Shown here: positions 11,119 through 23,854 of the stretch, piece by piece | How the letters are laid out: each line of letters starts with the position of its first letter | Numbering within the stretch: the first letter of the stretch is position 1 | From: Catenaria anguillulae PL171 | Lineage: Eukaryota; Blastocladiomycota; Blastocladiomycetes; Blastocladiales; Catenariaceae | Assembly: GCA_002102555.1 (NCBI GenBank) | Contig: MCFL01000059.1 | Location: forward strand, 1-64,000 | Direction: 5' to 3' | DNA: 64,000 nt | Program-made: the position numbers and the translations under genes | The notes under the pieces: generated by a model | Told to the model about the DNA's origin: nothing | Database searches by the model: none | The model's input: the letters and a program-made list of their open reading frames with translations, nothing else

Positions 11119-13385
11119 ATGACATCGTACAAATTCCATTCGGCCACACAATGTCTGACCTGGTGCCCACCGCCCGATGCCAGGGCGAGGTCCGCTCGTG
11201 TCTTGTTCGACACAGTCCTCCGCCCACAACTGCTTCCCTCTGAGCCCGTCATTGCCAGCTTTCATCATCTACTGGCCGGCAGCGACCCGGCCCAAGTCAA
11301 CGCACTCGTTGCCAATTATCTCTTCCGGCTCGCAACCATTGCCTCGCATCCACGCCTGGCCATCGAGTCGGACAGATATCCGGGATCGGGTGGCGTTGTT
11401 TGCGTGCATGAAGCGCCAACCATTGCTTGGGCGTGTATCAATACGGCATTGGAAGACGCAGTGCATGCTGGCCATGCACATGTCGTCAGTGCGCTGCTCA
11501 GTGTTCGGAACTGGCAAGTTTGCTCAACATCGGCGGCCAAGGTGGTCTATGAGGCGGTGATGCGGTCGCGCTTCAACGCGCAACTTGTCCCTGCCCTGGT
11601 TGCCGACGGCACGCATATCACGGCCGACATGTTGCGGCCCGTGGTCAAGGAACTCGTGGATTCGTACGACGTGCTGGATCATGCGCAGAGGTTGGACGTG
11701 CTCATGGCGAGTCCTGGGTTTCCTGCGGGGCTCGTCTGGGAGGTCATGATGGATGCGGCCTTGAAACGTGTCGAGGGTGAGGGCGATGTGCACGTAGACG
11801 CTATGCTTCCTATCCTGAGTGCATCGTCCAAGGTCGTAGTGGGTGATTGGCAGTTTGCACGGGCACAAAATCTGGCCACAAGGCTCAATGCTCAAGTATC
11901 ACCAGCCACGGCGGTTCCGCCACGGTTGCTCCTTGGCCCAAAGTGCCCGCGGCTGCTGGTCGACCTGCCAGTGGACATTCAGTTGCACGTACACGACCGC
12001 TTGGACTTGTTGTCGCTGAGGCGGCTGCGGTTGACGTGCCTCGCGCTGCGTGCATTTCCCATGAATCGGTTCTCGGTGTGGCAGGTTGCGTGCGCAATCA
12101 AGGACCGATGGCCGTCTGCCCAAATGTGCACGCTTCTGGAGGATGCGGGACGGACGGGCCGGCGGGTTTGGATTGTCGAGCGCTGCTGATGGCGGTTCAA
12201 AGGTTGGACGTAGAATTGGCCCTCAAGTATTTGTATCCGATGCCGGAGGAACAGGCGCTCGGATATGGGATTGGAACGGACGGCAGTGAGTACATGATTT
12301 CGTGGGCGTTGTTGACCCTGTTGCACATGTTGGAGACTGCTCCTTTGGATCAAGCACGTTCCGAACCAGAGTCAAGTCGGATAGGTCTCTTGCTACAAGC
12401 GATCCTTGAACACCCATTGTTGCCATCTTTGTCGTGGGTCTTTACCCTGTCATTTTTCAAGAGTGCACGACGAGTTCTATCCGCTGTATCGCAGTCCGAC
12501 AGCGCTCTTCTCGAGTCACGACGGCAGAGTCATCCACCAGCAGCACGGTCTCGAATTTTACTGGACCTCATTCGATCTGGCGCGCTCTCTCAATCAGCAA
12601 CGTCTCTCTTCCTTCTCGAACAAGAGCAATCCTTCAGTTCTGATCCCATGCCCGCTCTTTCGCGCATCTTTCTGTACCTCGCCACGTTGTGCCGCAACCC
12701 CACTACGCTTTCGCACATCCTCCCTTACCTCACTCGCCCATCTGCGCCGCCCAACCTCAACTCACTCTTCTCCCATGTCCCCTTGACTTGGGCGCTAGTC
12801 ACTGCTCTCGCAACCCACCACCCAACCGACCCTGAGCGCTTCATCACGCACATGCTCACGCACCTCGACATGCACTCGCACCAAGGCCTTGCATTCCACG
12901 TGAGCGTGCGCGCCATCGCGCGCGGCAACCACGACGCCGTCGACCAATTGGTTGTGGGGATCCACGATGCCCAGCTGCTGAAATCGCTCTTGCTGCCTCC
13001 ATTTCCGCACGGCACGCCGCCAAGCATGCAAATGGCGAATGCTGTGGTGTTGACGCGATGGTTGCACTTGACGTGTGCCGAGCTCGCCGAGATGCAGGCA
13101 AAGGGGGAACCGTTGATGGTGCAGGCGGTGCGCAAGGGGACGGCCGGAAAAAAGCGTGTGGATTATTTGGAGTTGTTGCAGGTGGAAAAGTGGGTCAAGG
13201 AATATGGCGAGGCGTTGGAGAGAGAGGGGGAGAGAGGGCAGGCGAGGGCCGGAGAGCTGGATGCTGCGTGGGAGCCTGTGAAGGCAATGATGGACGAAAT
13301 GACAAGAGCGAGTCGGCGCAAGAGTATCGGAAGCAAAAAGGAAGGGCGAAGAGGGGTGAACGAGGGTGGGTGTATATGTCAGTAA
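11119..13385 (+). CDS. Unrecognised protein with an F-box-like segment, one frame break
   Basis: I do not recognise the family. A first open segment (11119-12189, frame beginning MTSYKFHSATQC) and a second (to 13385, ending GGCICQ) read as one protein of about 755 residues if one base is missing near 12170-12190. Before the break the protein runs RRVWIVER; after it, LLMAVQRLDVELALKYL. Helix-rich repeats resembling ankyrin-like stacks occur in the first part (HAGHAHVVSALLS). A segment near 11940-12080 (LPVDIQLHVHDRLDLLSLRRLRLTCLALR) looks F-box-like. The C-terminus is highly charged (Lys, Glu, Arg) and could form a coiled coil. Composition and helix pattern recall the ankyrin-like gene at 3009-4962, so the two may belong to the same expanded family. 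This resemblance is a visual impression only. Confidence 0.55.
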
Positions 13386-13761
13386 CTGTACCTGCAGACG
13401 CGCTGCCGATAACTGAACATCACCAGTTTCGGCGATTGACAACGTGCGACGCTCTTTATGATGTGAAGACATATGTGCGCAAAATTTTTCAGTTGATGAA
13501 TAAGGAGACCCAATAAAATGACATGGACGTAGTCTGGGAACACCCAGCAATTGCATGGAAACCGCACCAACCTTTATAATCCCACGACCAAGGGCCATCC
13601 CCTCTTCCTCGGCAACCGGTGCCATCCAACCTCGACGCTTTGGGCCACCAACTACCTCGCGCCCAGCCCGACATTCCCGTCCCCTGGCCACTCGACCCGT
13701 GGTCTTTGCTGCCTAGCCACTCCATAGCATTTGCTCGGACCCCCGTCGTACAGATAAAGCC
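13386..13761. other. Intergenic, Rictor 5' region
   Basis: This 376 bp stretch holds the 3' end of the unrecognised gene and the promoter and leader of the Rictor gene. I see no RNA gene, repeat or convincing TATA box. Confidence 0.5.
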
Positions 13762-16700
13762 ATGTTTCAACCGCAGCCCCAACCGCCACCACAGCCGCCG
13801 GCACCGGCCGATCCTACCGACCCTGCCGCGATCGAGGCAAAAGTACGAAATGAACCAGACGCTTGCCGGGATGCCGCTCGCCAGGGACTCACTTGCGCAC
13901 TACATACCCAAAACAGATTGCCGAAATCAACCACCAGCTGCTCATCGAAACCAAAATCAAGATTGGGGCAGAAAACATGCTTCAAATCTCACAATCGGGC
14001 GCGCTCAAGGGCAGCACCGTCCCACGCAGCGACGTGATTGTTCAGCTCAATCGCGCCAAACAGCGCATTGCAGAGCTATCGCAGCGGCTTGAGCATTACC
14101 AAAACCTGCGCCAAACCACGCTTGCTCCCCCGGCAGATGCAAAGTGGCGAAATCGCGCGGGGTCGACGCCGAGCGATGCGTACGAGTCGGCCATGTACTC
14201 AAACATGCGCAAGGCGCCCAGTTCCATGGATGTCGTCGGGCTGGGACCCGATGGGAGCAGGCGAAGGAGTGCACCGCAGATTGATTCCAAGGGGCGACCT
14301 ATTGGGGAGCACGTGCGACGTATGTGCTGCCGTCATCCTGATTTGTTTCATCTTCTTACCATCCTTCAATGTGCAGGATACGCGCCGACGATGCAGGACG
14401 TTGTCAACACGCTCAACACCAAGCCGCCACTTGAGGACCTGCAGCTTGAGGCGCTCGACAATTTTGTACGCATCGTCAAGCAAGAGAGCCACGATTCAGT
14501 ATCTGTATCGCTGTCCACCAAGCTCATGTGGTTCGTCGTATCTTGCTTTCTTCTATTGCCCCTTGTGAACGTTTCTGAACTCGTCACTCTGCCTGCAGTA
14601 TCATTCCATACCTGACCGCCCACGGCGACCTCGTCCGTGCCTCCGCCTACCGCGCCCTACGCTACCTCAGCACGTCTGAAGATAGCGTTCAACTCATGCT
14701 CATGTATCGCATCGATGTGTACATGTTGCGTGCCCTCACTCGCGAGTCTCGCCGATTGACGGAAAAGGAACAGCTCATCAAGCTCCTTCGCTCATGGATT
14801 GACATTGCATTCCACCACCTGCTTGTCCCATCCGCCGCTCCGCCCACCCCTTCATTGATTGTTACCCCACCGGCACTTTCACCCACACTCAGTTCACAGT
14901 TTGAGCTGCAGCAACCGCTGGTCAAGTCCACACTAATGCGAATTCTCGTTGCACTTGCCGATCACCCCGAAGACAAGTTGCGATTGCTTTCCATTGAAAC
15001 CCTCGCCGAGCTCGCACTCTCGCCCGCCCATTTGCCCCTGTTGGCGCAAGCCGGGGGTATTCGATCCTTATGCTCGGGCATGCTCGATTGTCCACGAGAA
15101 GTGACCGAGTTTATCGCGCTAACGCTGCTCACGATTGTGGACGACCCAACAACCAGGCAGTTTGTGCGGCGTGGCGTCGACATTGAGATTGTGGCATCTG
15201 CGTTTTCGGATGCATATGGTCGTGGCCAGCAGCTCGAGGAGCGGTTGGCGAGTGCGACAAGGGCTGTGTTGGCTCTACTGAGGCATTGGACGGGTATCTT
15301 GTATTTGGTGCAGGACGATCGAAGGGTGGTGAGGGCCATGGTGGATGCCTTGCGGATTCCGTACGATGAGCACCGTGTACGCTTCCTCGATTCTCTCCTG
15401 CGTAACGAAACAAGCTCATTCAAGTTCAACTGACCCCGACGTACCATCTCCTTTCATCCCCGCCAGCTTGCTGTTCTTTCTCTTCTTCAATCACTGTTTC
15501 GCTCCGATGACCCACGTGATTACTCTCCCAAACCGGAGCGCCTTGACCTGCAAGGTCACACAACGTCACTCCTGTTGCTCGTATTCATCAAATCGGGCCT
15601 GTTTGAGGCTCTCATCGACCTGATTGGCCAATCGCCACCCCAAGTCATGGACAAGGCCACTGGGCTCATTGGATCCCTCATTGAATTATGCAACCAACTG
15701 CTCCCCGAGCACATTGCTGTCGAAGTCCAATCGCTTCCGGGCCTGTTTGACCTGGCCAGCCGGTTTCGCACGACCGAGCAAGTCCGACATCGAGCGATTG
15801 CAGCCCTGGCGCACATTGACGAGTCGGCGGGCGCAAAGCCATCCGTAATGGCGGCTGCAGCAGCCGTTGCCGCCTCGTCGGCCGCCGGCGGTGGTCTCGT
15901 TGGATTCATGCCGTCAGGCTCTCGAGTACCATCAAACATGTCGGCAGCCGCCGCAGGGATCGATGCTGGCGGGTACGGTGGAGTCGGCCCGTCGGCCGCG
16001 CTTAGCAACGCGTCGCGCATGCGCACGGATCAGGTCAAGGTGCAAATGGGACTGGCCATGGACGACTCTACGTTTCGCGCCATGCTTTTGGATTCGGGTG
16101 TCTTGTCGGCCAAGGCTCGCGAGTATACAAAGTGGGACTGGGCCGTCGTCACAGAGTTGCTGCAGGGTCCGCTATTGAGTGCGCGCAGGGTCGACGAGAC
16201 GCTCAAGTCGACAAAGTTTTTCAAGCGATTGGCCAGCTTTTTTCGCCCGAGCAAGCGGCTATTTTGCGACTTGCCCGTCAATCGAGCGCATGTCAGGTTC
16301 ATCAAGATTGGTGCCTTGTTTGTGAATTGCTTGTTGATGAGCAGCGAGGGAGGCCGGTTCTTGGCCGACAATCGGCTGCTGCATGACATTGCGAGTGCGC
16401 TCGCAGGTGTAGATCCGGTACGCTTGTGCTCGTCGCGTGTGCCGACGACGCTGTGGCGGCTGATTCACTTGCACCGTTTGATAGAATCGAGAGGGCTCAA
16501 CATCCCATCAGCTGCTTGCCGTGTCGCGGCTTGAAAAGACGCTTACGATGGGCTACTTTACGCTGGTCGGGTCCATGGCCAAGTCCGAAATGGGTTTGCA
16601 ACTCCTCGGCCATTTCCGATTCTTCACACTGTTTTACCATTTGAGTGAAATCTCGGCACGGACCGATATCATGCGGGTGCTGATTGTGTCGCTGGACTAC

Positions 16701-18617
16701 TCAAAGTACGCATTCTCCCGCCATGCTCTTGACTATGTTTGCCGGCACCTCACCTTGCTTTTGCTCACCACAGAGAGGGTCATTGCCGAATTCTCTTGTC
16801 CAAGTTTCTCACGTCGTCCATTCCCGACATTCGTGTGTTTGCCACTCAGCACCTTGGAACTGTGCTCAAGTCATCACCCACACCGGAAAACCTTGAGTGG
16901 ATTGTGCCGCTGTTGCTCACTCAGCTCTACGACCCGCTCCAGCACGTGCAACAGCTCGCGATTGGTATCTTGGATGCTGCGTGCGAGTTTGAGTCCAAGA
17001 CAAAGTCGGCCATTGTTCAGCTGTCTCCGACACTGGATCATTTGGGCGAGGTTGGAAACCCCTTGTTCATCCGATTGTTGTCAACGAGCGAGGGATTCGA
17101 GTATCTCAAGACAACGGGGTACATTGACAAGGAGTATGCCCGGTGGTGTGATGTATGCTTCGCGTTGTTTTTTTTTTTTTTTTCTGCCAACCTGTGCTTT
17201 CGCTGACTTGATTGGTCTGCCCAGTATGCTTTCCGTACGTACGTCGACAGAATGGAAATGAGTTTTCACCGATCCATTGCAAAGACATTGCGGTCGCAAT
17301 CGCCGTTCGAGCGCGGCAAGTACGACGACGTGCTCTTCTACGGCAGCTCAATGTGCGTCGTTTCATCTGCTCCCGTTCGCGTCTCTGGTGAATATGACTC
17401 ATACCTCGATGGCTTGCATCAACTTTCAGCGACAATGGCTGGACACTCCCACACTTTTTTGGCGAGCTCGCGAAAACCCTCGAAGGCGTCCAACTACTTC
17501 GCACGCATCCGCACTTTCGACGCATGTGCGACGAGTTGCGCGATCAGTGGCAAACGCTCGCCACGTCCAATCCAGGCCACGTCAAGGCCATCTTGTGGAT
17601 GATTGGCCACATTGGATGCACAAAGACCGGCATCATGTACCTGCAGGACGAGGCTGCTCTGGGCGGCGACATTTTGAGCGTGGTGTGCGACATTGCCGCC
17701 GAATGCTCCGTGTTGTCGGTGCGCGGCACGGCGTTCCATGCGCTCGGGCTAGTGGCCAAGACGGCGAGGGGCCGTGAGCGGCTCGAGGAATATGGCTGGG
17801 TATGCGACATGGAGCATGGGTTTGTGTTGCCGTATGAGTTGGAAGACTTGATTGAGGTACGTTCCTCAGTTTGATTTCTTCAGTTTCTTCCAATTCACTC
17901 ACTCACCTGTTCCGATGCCACAGATTGCGGAATGGAACCATAACGACTCCGACTCTCGCTTGACAGAGCGGCTCGACAGCGTCATCAATCTCAAGGAAAT
18001 GGACGTGGTGAGTCGCGAGATTCTCGAGGCGATTGCGGCCTTGAACAACCAAGTTCTCAACAAGACATCTTTGCGCAATCTCATGCGGTTCGCTTCCACT
18101 CCGTCTTCATGTTTCGTGCGCCCTCATTCACTGACAACTGACATTGCGACTTCTTCCATAAAGGTTACGATCACAATACCCAAAACATTTCCAGTCTTGC
18201 GCCCTGTACCTCAACGTTGTCCGACTCTACGACAAACTGCAATTCCGCTTTGCCGCTCGTAAGTTTATCGAAGACCGATTCGACCAGTTGCACCTCCGCA
18301 ACTTGCACCTGCACTCGTCGCCATCCTCGAGCCCAACCACTGCCACGTCCTCGAGCTCGCCACCACCAAGTACCATGGGCGGAACACATCTGGCTCATCC
18401 AGTCGTCGGCCCGCACACTCGTCAACCGCCGGTGCACGTCACACGTCGCTCCCTTCGCTCACGCTCGACACGGACCGACCGACCTCGAAACCTGAGCGCG
18501 GGGCGCGCCGCGGTGGCGCCGGTGGTGGAGATGCCGCAGATGACGAGGTTGAGCATGATCAGGTCGCTGCGGCCGCTGTTGCCGTCGCGGTCAATGATGC
18601 GCAGCAAGGGAGCATGA
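13762..18617 (+). CDS. Rictor/Tsc11/Ste20-like TORC2 subunit
   Basis: Rictor is the defining scaffold of TOR complex 2, which phosphorylates AGC kinases to control actin, lipids and survival. Eleven exons fit phase exactly: 13762-13842, 13917-14319, 14377-14530, 14599-15376, 15467-16417, 16485-16705, 16774-17152, 17225-17352, 17430-17856, 17924-18087 and 18164-18617, about 1,379 residues. After a Pro/Gln N-terminus comes an HR1-like coil (IAEINHQLLIETKIKIGAE). Next is the Rictor N-terminal armadillo region (SAYRALRYLSTSEDSVQLML; GGIRSLCSGMLD), then the middle domain (VRFIKIGALFVNCLLMSSEGG; TLTMGYFTLVGSMAKSEMG; ISARTDIMRVLIVSLDYSK) and the V domain (KAILWMIGHIGCTKTG; VLSVRGTAFHALGLVAKT). The extreme C-terminus is uncertain: around 18370-18420 the natural-looking sequence moves to another frame ending at 18704, which would need one missing base. 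The 16418-16484 acceptor could instead lie at 16511. Confidence 0.88.
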
Positions 18618-20569
18618 TGATGAATGGAGCTGGCAACGCCAAGCACGCGTCATCATCGGCAAATGTCCCCGAGCCGGCTGTGATACGAGGGTTTTTCGTG
18701 TAGGTCGCTGCATGCACATTTGATTTTGCTTTTTTTGCACGTTGGTCCTTTCTTTTCTCCTTGGTTGGTCCATGCATATTCGATACCTCGCTTGGGATTT
18801 GCCACCTGGTTGCTGATGAGAACATACATTAGACTATGAATGGCGCTTCAACCAGTGCGTGAATCAACAACGGACTTGACATACATAGGGGGTCAAAATT
18901 CATGAGCTTTCAGAGCAGCAACAAAAGTTCCGTACACATTGCATTTGTTGGCCGAGCCGCGAAACACAGAGGCACAGAACTGGGCTGAAACACACAAACA
19001 GGGCGACAGGACAAACATTCAGCGTCGGCACCAGCTACGGCACCATCGGAGGCAGCCACAGCCGGCGGCCCGGTGAACCGAGAGGCACAGTGAGAGGGCG
19101 CCACAACTGGTACACAGTGATCTCAAGCGTCGGGTTTCTCATCTATGATGCTCTTGATCTCGCCGACCCACGATATCGCTTTGCCAGAGGCAAAAGTGGC
19201 TCGGATCTGCTGACCACAGCGGCCCCGCATGTGAACCTGATCCAGGAAGCGATCCGCCGGACCAGGCCCAGTGCGGAAAACCCACGGACATGTGCGGGGG
19301 TGTGGTAGCGCCACCGACTTGGCCTGACAGTAAGGGATGGATCGCATGGCTGGTGAGAAAGCGACATGAGAGGTGGTTGTGCTCCAGTCACGGAACCTGG
19401 CAAAGGATGTTGCGGCAGCTATCCGGAGAATTGGGGCATCCGCGGCCAAGAGCAATGACACTGGGATCGACTCGAGGATAAACCGGGTTGATCATGAGGG
19501 CGTTGCTGGGAACGACTGGCCAAGTGGTGAAGACATGATGAACGGAAAGTTGGTCATGACCACATGTTCCAACGACGATGCAAAGGTTCACAGGAGTCGG
19601 GGCCCTCGCAAGTAATGGGGATCCAAGCCCATTCGACGTACGGTGGTGGACAACTTGCGAGACGGCGACTGAGCCGCTCATATCACGACGCGTTGAATGG
19701 GTCGTTAGTAGCTGTTGGTCACGTTGAGGGATTGAATTCGGCTTGCCGGAAACCGCGGTGGGGAATGCCGCAACGGGGGCGCCGGCGTCATGTACACTGG
19801 CAAAGACGCGGGTGCCCAGCCAGGCGGCAAAGGTAGCGGCGCGGCCAACGCCCTGCAATATCCGATTAACAAAGGTGACCATGGCGAACCACCAACGGCC
19901 ACCTTGTTGTGAGCGGCGGGTGGTCACTGGTCATCGAACATGACGAATCTGGTGGCAAAGAAACCGGGGTGTTCATGGGCAAATCTGGCCGATGAGGCTG
20001 TGTTTTGGGGGATCGGAAAGGTGCTGGCGAGGCACGGCGAGGCAACGAAGTTGGGTCAGCTTGAGCGGATCAAGGCCATGCAGTCAAGAAAGAGGATTGA
20101 TGACGTGTTTACGCTTAATCCATCCTTGCCTGACATGGCGTGGGGAGGGGGAGGGGGGAGCGGTGTGCCGGCGGGGTACATGATGAGGGCGACGCCTGAT
20201 TGGCCGTTCTGGGTAACGTTGCTGGCCGGGCCATTGCAATTAGAAGTATTGATATGTACGCACAGCGACGCGATTGAATGAGGACGACAGAAGTACTTAT
20301 TCAAAAAGCAGTGTGGCCAGATCGGCGGCCGGCCATGGCACGGCACTGACAGATCTCGAATGGACAGTTTACAAGTTACGATGTTTACGAATGAAGTTTG
20401 AATTAATACTCTGCGTTTGATTTGAATTTTCTACAAGTTGGACAATGGAATGGCTTTGATTGACTCTGCGCAATGCAACGCACACTGTGACTCAAATATC
20501 CCATGACGGTTTCCCTCACTGCCTACTATCCTCCTTCCATCTCCATCCCTTGCCATCATCGTCATCTTC
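18618..20569. other. About 1.9 kb without a confident gene
   Basis: Apart from the alternative Rictor tail ending at 18704, nothing here is supported. The longest possibility is a minus-strand ORF from an ATG at 19882 down to 19388 (165 codons, beginning MVTFVNRILQGVGRAATFAAWL). It is overlapped by a second minus frame at 19123-19461 that could continue it after a frame break. The start looks like a hydrophobic leader, but no conserved motif is visible. It may be a degraded gene. Confidence 0.35.
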
Positions 20570-23373
20570 ATGACGGACCGCCTCACCAAAACGCCAACGC
20601 CAACGGTTCTTGGTCCACGCGGCCGCGGCGGCGGCCCACCACGCGTGACAGTGACAGCCACAGGCAGTAGCAGTACCAGAAAGAGTACCAAGAATGCAAA
20701 CACCACCACCACCACCAGCAGACCAACCATCACTGCCACCGTCACGGTGCGTGCTCCGGTCCGTATCAATACCAACAACTCAGCGCTCCTGCCCATGCAC
20801 ACTTCCATCACGTCGTCGCTTGGATCGCCCACAAAGCACCTACATTATTCCCCTGCTCCTTCCCCTGCTTCTCCCACAGTACGCCGCCCCTCCGCGACTT
20901 CCATCTCTGCCCCCTCCCCAACCGCCGGCACTAGCGCCACGGCTGCCAATACCAGGCGACCCTCGGTTACGTTCCGCCCTTCTGCCCCGCTTCACGCGTC
21001 CCCTGGAACCACCGCCACTTCTCCACCAGTTGTCATCAAGAATGGCGTACACGCAGGCGAGGGCGCTGGATCCCGTCGGTCCTCTTTTGCCTCGGCCGTC
21101 TCCCCATCAGCGGGACCTATATCTGGCAGACTGGGTGACCGAACGGCCAGCAACGCGAGTTCGGTTTATTCATCAACATCCTCCTCTCTTCGATCCGCTC
21201 GTGCCTCACCATCTTCCACAACCGACCGCCGTCCCTCAATATCTCGGCAAGCCTCCATCCCGACGACAGCTCCCACATCCCCACCTGTCGTTTCCAAGCC
21301 AACAGTCACTAGCACAACCATCCACTCGCCGCGCCACTCGCTCACTCCGCTGGACGCAGCCAAAGCCGCCGCCTCTGCCATTCGTGCCGCAGACCGCGGA
21401 CCCGTCTCGTCGCCCGCATCCCTCCCGCTTGTCATGACCTTGCCCGAACCAACGCATTTACCCATTCAACGCAGCCCAAAGATTGGCCGCATTGGATTTG
21501 ATCCGCGCGTGCTCATGGGCAAAATCATGTCGCGGCCTGGGTCTGCGGCGTCTTTGGCTAACAGTATATCAGCACCAGCTACTCCAACAGGCGGTCCCTC
21601 GGCGGCCGCTGGGGAAATGGCGGGTGCCGCAGTCAAGGTGCAGGCCGCCAGGGGATTGTTGTTTGCCGCAAATGATCCAAGGGCATCAGATGTGGCTTCG
21701 GCCAGCAGTGCGGCCAGGATTCGATCTATTGTGGCGGCGTCGTCGGGTCCCACGCCCTTGTCGCAGTTGCTGGGTCTGTCCAAGCAAACGCGGCCAGTAG
21801 TCATGTTTACATTGGACGAGTTGAAGGTGCTTCCACCAACCGAAGACGTGTCTCCCGTACGCGCCTTTTTGTTCTTCATGTGGCGGCGGTAAAACTCGCA
21901 CTGACCCACGCATTTTGCACAGTATCGGGGATTGATGGCCAGTGCGCTTGTTGGACTGGTCAATATCGGGAATACGGTTCGCTTCTTGGCCTCCGTCGTC
22001 CAGCGCAGCTATCGACGTACTCATGGACTGACAACTCGACGCACAGTGCTACATGGCCGCCGCACTCCAATGCCTCGTGTCCATTGACTTGCTCACAAAC
22101 TATGTGCTCAATGACACAAGCGTGGCCAGTATCAACCCCTTTTCAGATAGCAAAGGGGCCATGGCTAAAGGTAAGGTATATACATTTCCTTGCTTTGACA
22201 TAAATCTTGTGCTCTCTCTTTGTTTGCCTTCCCTCCTCGCCCTTCACTTCAACTCCGGCTAACCTATCGGCTCGGCTACACACAGCATACACTTCACTGG
22301 TTCGCGACATGACCACGTCTCGGGGTGCTGTTAATCCGCGCGCATTCAAGCGCGAGCTCGAAAAGTGGGCGCCACAATTCGAGGGTTACGAGTACGCTTC
22401 CATTCCTCAGGCCACTTCCACTCGCCCATCTTCACACACACACTCACCGCCCTCTTGCCTGCTACATAGCCAACAAGACGCACAAGAATTCCTGCGCGCC
22501 CTGCTCGACCTTCTCTCCACGGACCTGTGCCGCATCCGCTACGATGCCAAATTTGTCGTCAAGGAAGCCGACGAAGACGCGCTGCCGCCGCTCGTTAAGT
22601 CGCACGTTGCCTGGGCCAAATACTCGCACTTGCAAGCATCGCTCGTGGCCGATGTGTTTGCCGGCCAACTCATGTCGAGCGTGCGATGTTGGGTGTGCAA
22701 CGGGGTGTTCCACGGGTTTGATGTGTTTTGGGACTTGAGCGTGTCAATTCCGTCACCGGCAACAGCAAGCATGCGGCGTGCTGGATCCGGGGCCGCGCTC
22801 CCGCTCCCGCTCCCGGCAGCAGCGGCCGCGGCCGCACAAGCGCCATCCGTGCGCGTGGACTTGGACACGTGCTTGCGCGAGTTTGCAAAGGAAGAGGAGC
22901 TCGAACCAAACGAATGGTACAACTGCCCGACGTGCAAGAAGCGCCAGCGCACGTCCAAGCGGTTGCAAGTGCATCGGCTGCCGCCCGTGCTTGTGGTGCA
23001 CATCAAGCGGTTTGCGTCGCTCAGGTACAAGCTCACGACGCCTGTAGATTTCCCGCTCGATGGCTTGGATGTGTCGGCGGCAGCAACCACCGAAGCCGCT
23101 GCGACGGCAGGGGCGGCTGGCGGCCGCAGGTATCGGCTAGTGGCGGTTTTGGAGCATGCGGGAAGTTTGTCGTTTGGGCATTATGTGGCAAGTGTACGCA
23201 GGGGTGCGGGCGAGGGCGAGTGGTATCGGATGGACGATGGGTGCGTCGACAAGATTGCGGATGTGATGCGGGTGAGGGAGGAGGAGTGGGCAAAGAGCGC
23301 TTATGTGTTGTTTTATCAGGCGGTGGGAGCGAGCGAGGGACCGGGTGTATCGATGGGGGGTCATTGTGGTTGA
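20570..23373 (+). CDS. Ubiquitin-specific peptidase (family C19)
   Basis: This cysteine peptidase removes ubiquitin from proteins or chains. Five exons fit phase: 20570-21856, 21923-21976, 22047-22170, 22286-22391 and 22470-23373, giving 824 residues. Residues 1-425 are Ser/Thr/Pro-rich and probably disordered. The Cys box is split by an intron and reads GLVNIGNT-CYMAAALQCL, so the catalytic Cys is C448. The QQDAQEFLRALLDLL block follows. A zinc-ribbon pair is present (VRCWVCNG and YNCPTCKKRQ), as in many USPs. The His box is GHYVAS with H761, and WYRMDD supplies the Asp. A Pro/Ala-rich insert follows FWDLSVSIPSP. Position 2 of the usual GNTCF/Y motif is conserved, and all catalytic parts are present, so the enzyme should be active. 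Its substrate cannot be told from sequence; the domain size suits the USP3/22/44-like or Ubp8 range. Confidence 0.9.
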
Positions 23374-23854
23374 TGCATGCGTATACCTACCAAAATTTTG
23401 GCATCTGTGTGCAGACAGTCATCGGCAATGGACCTTGCACTTGCAGAAGTGCATGTCATCTTGATGGCCGCCTGCAAGGGGCGACCAGAGCTTTCAGAGA
23501 TACATTGTTTCTCCTGGCTCTCTACCTACCGCGGATCGATGCTTGGCCGACCAGATCCCGCCATGATTGCTGAAGAATGAGTGTTTCAACTCCTCTCATC
23601 GACGTCTGGCAAGAGCGGGGCGATGGGCCATCGCATACCTAGGTAACCTACCAGGGAAAGGATGCGGCGGTCAACCTCTGAAAAATACTCCGCGGTCATG
23701 GCTGCCAGTGTGCGGTGCACGCCGCGCATGCTTTCGGCAAATTGCAGTTGCCCCCTCAATCGATCAGTTGCTCATCGTCGATATGGTTGCATGTGGAGCC
23801 GCGATTCATGCGCGCAAATACATATAAAACCAAGCAGCCCGCAACTTGTAGCAC
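23374..23854. promoter_or_regulatory. Intergenic with TATA box before the acetyltransferase gene
   Basis: This 481 bp gap has no gene. A TATAAAA element sits at 23823-23829, only 26 bp before the first ATG of the next gene at 23855. That spacing is short, so if the element is used, translation may instead begin at the in-frame ATG at 23930. Confidence 0.45.
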
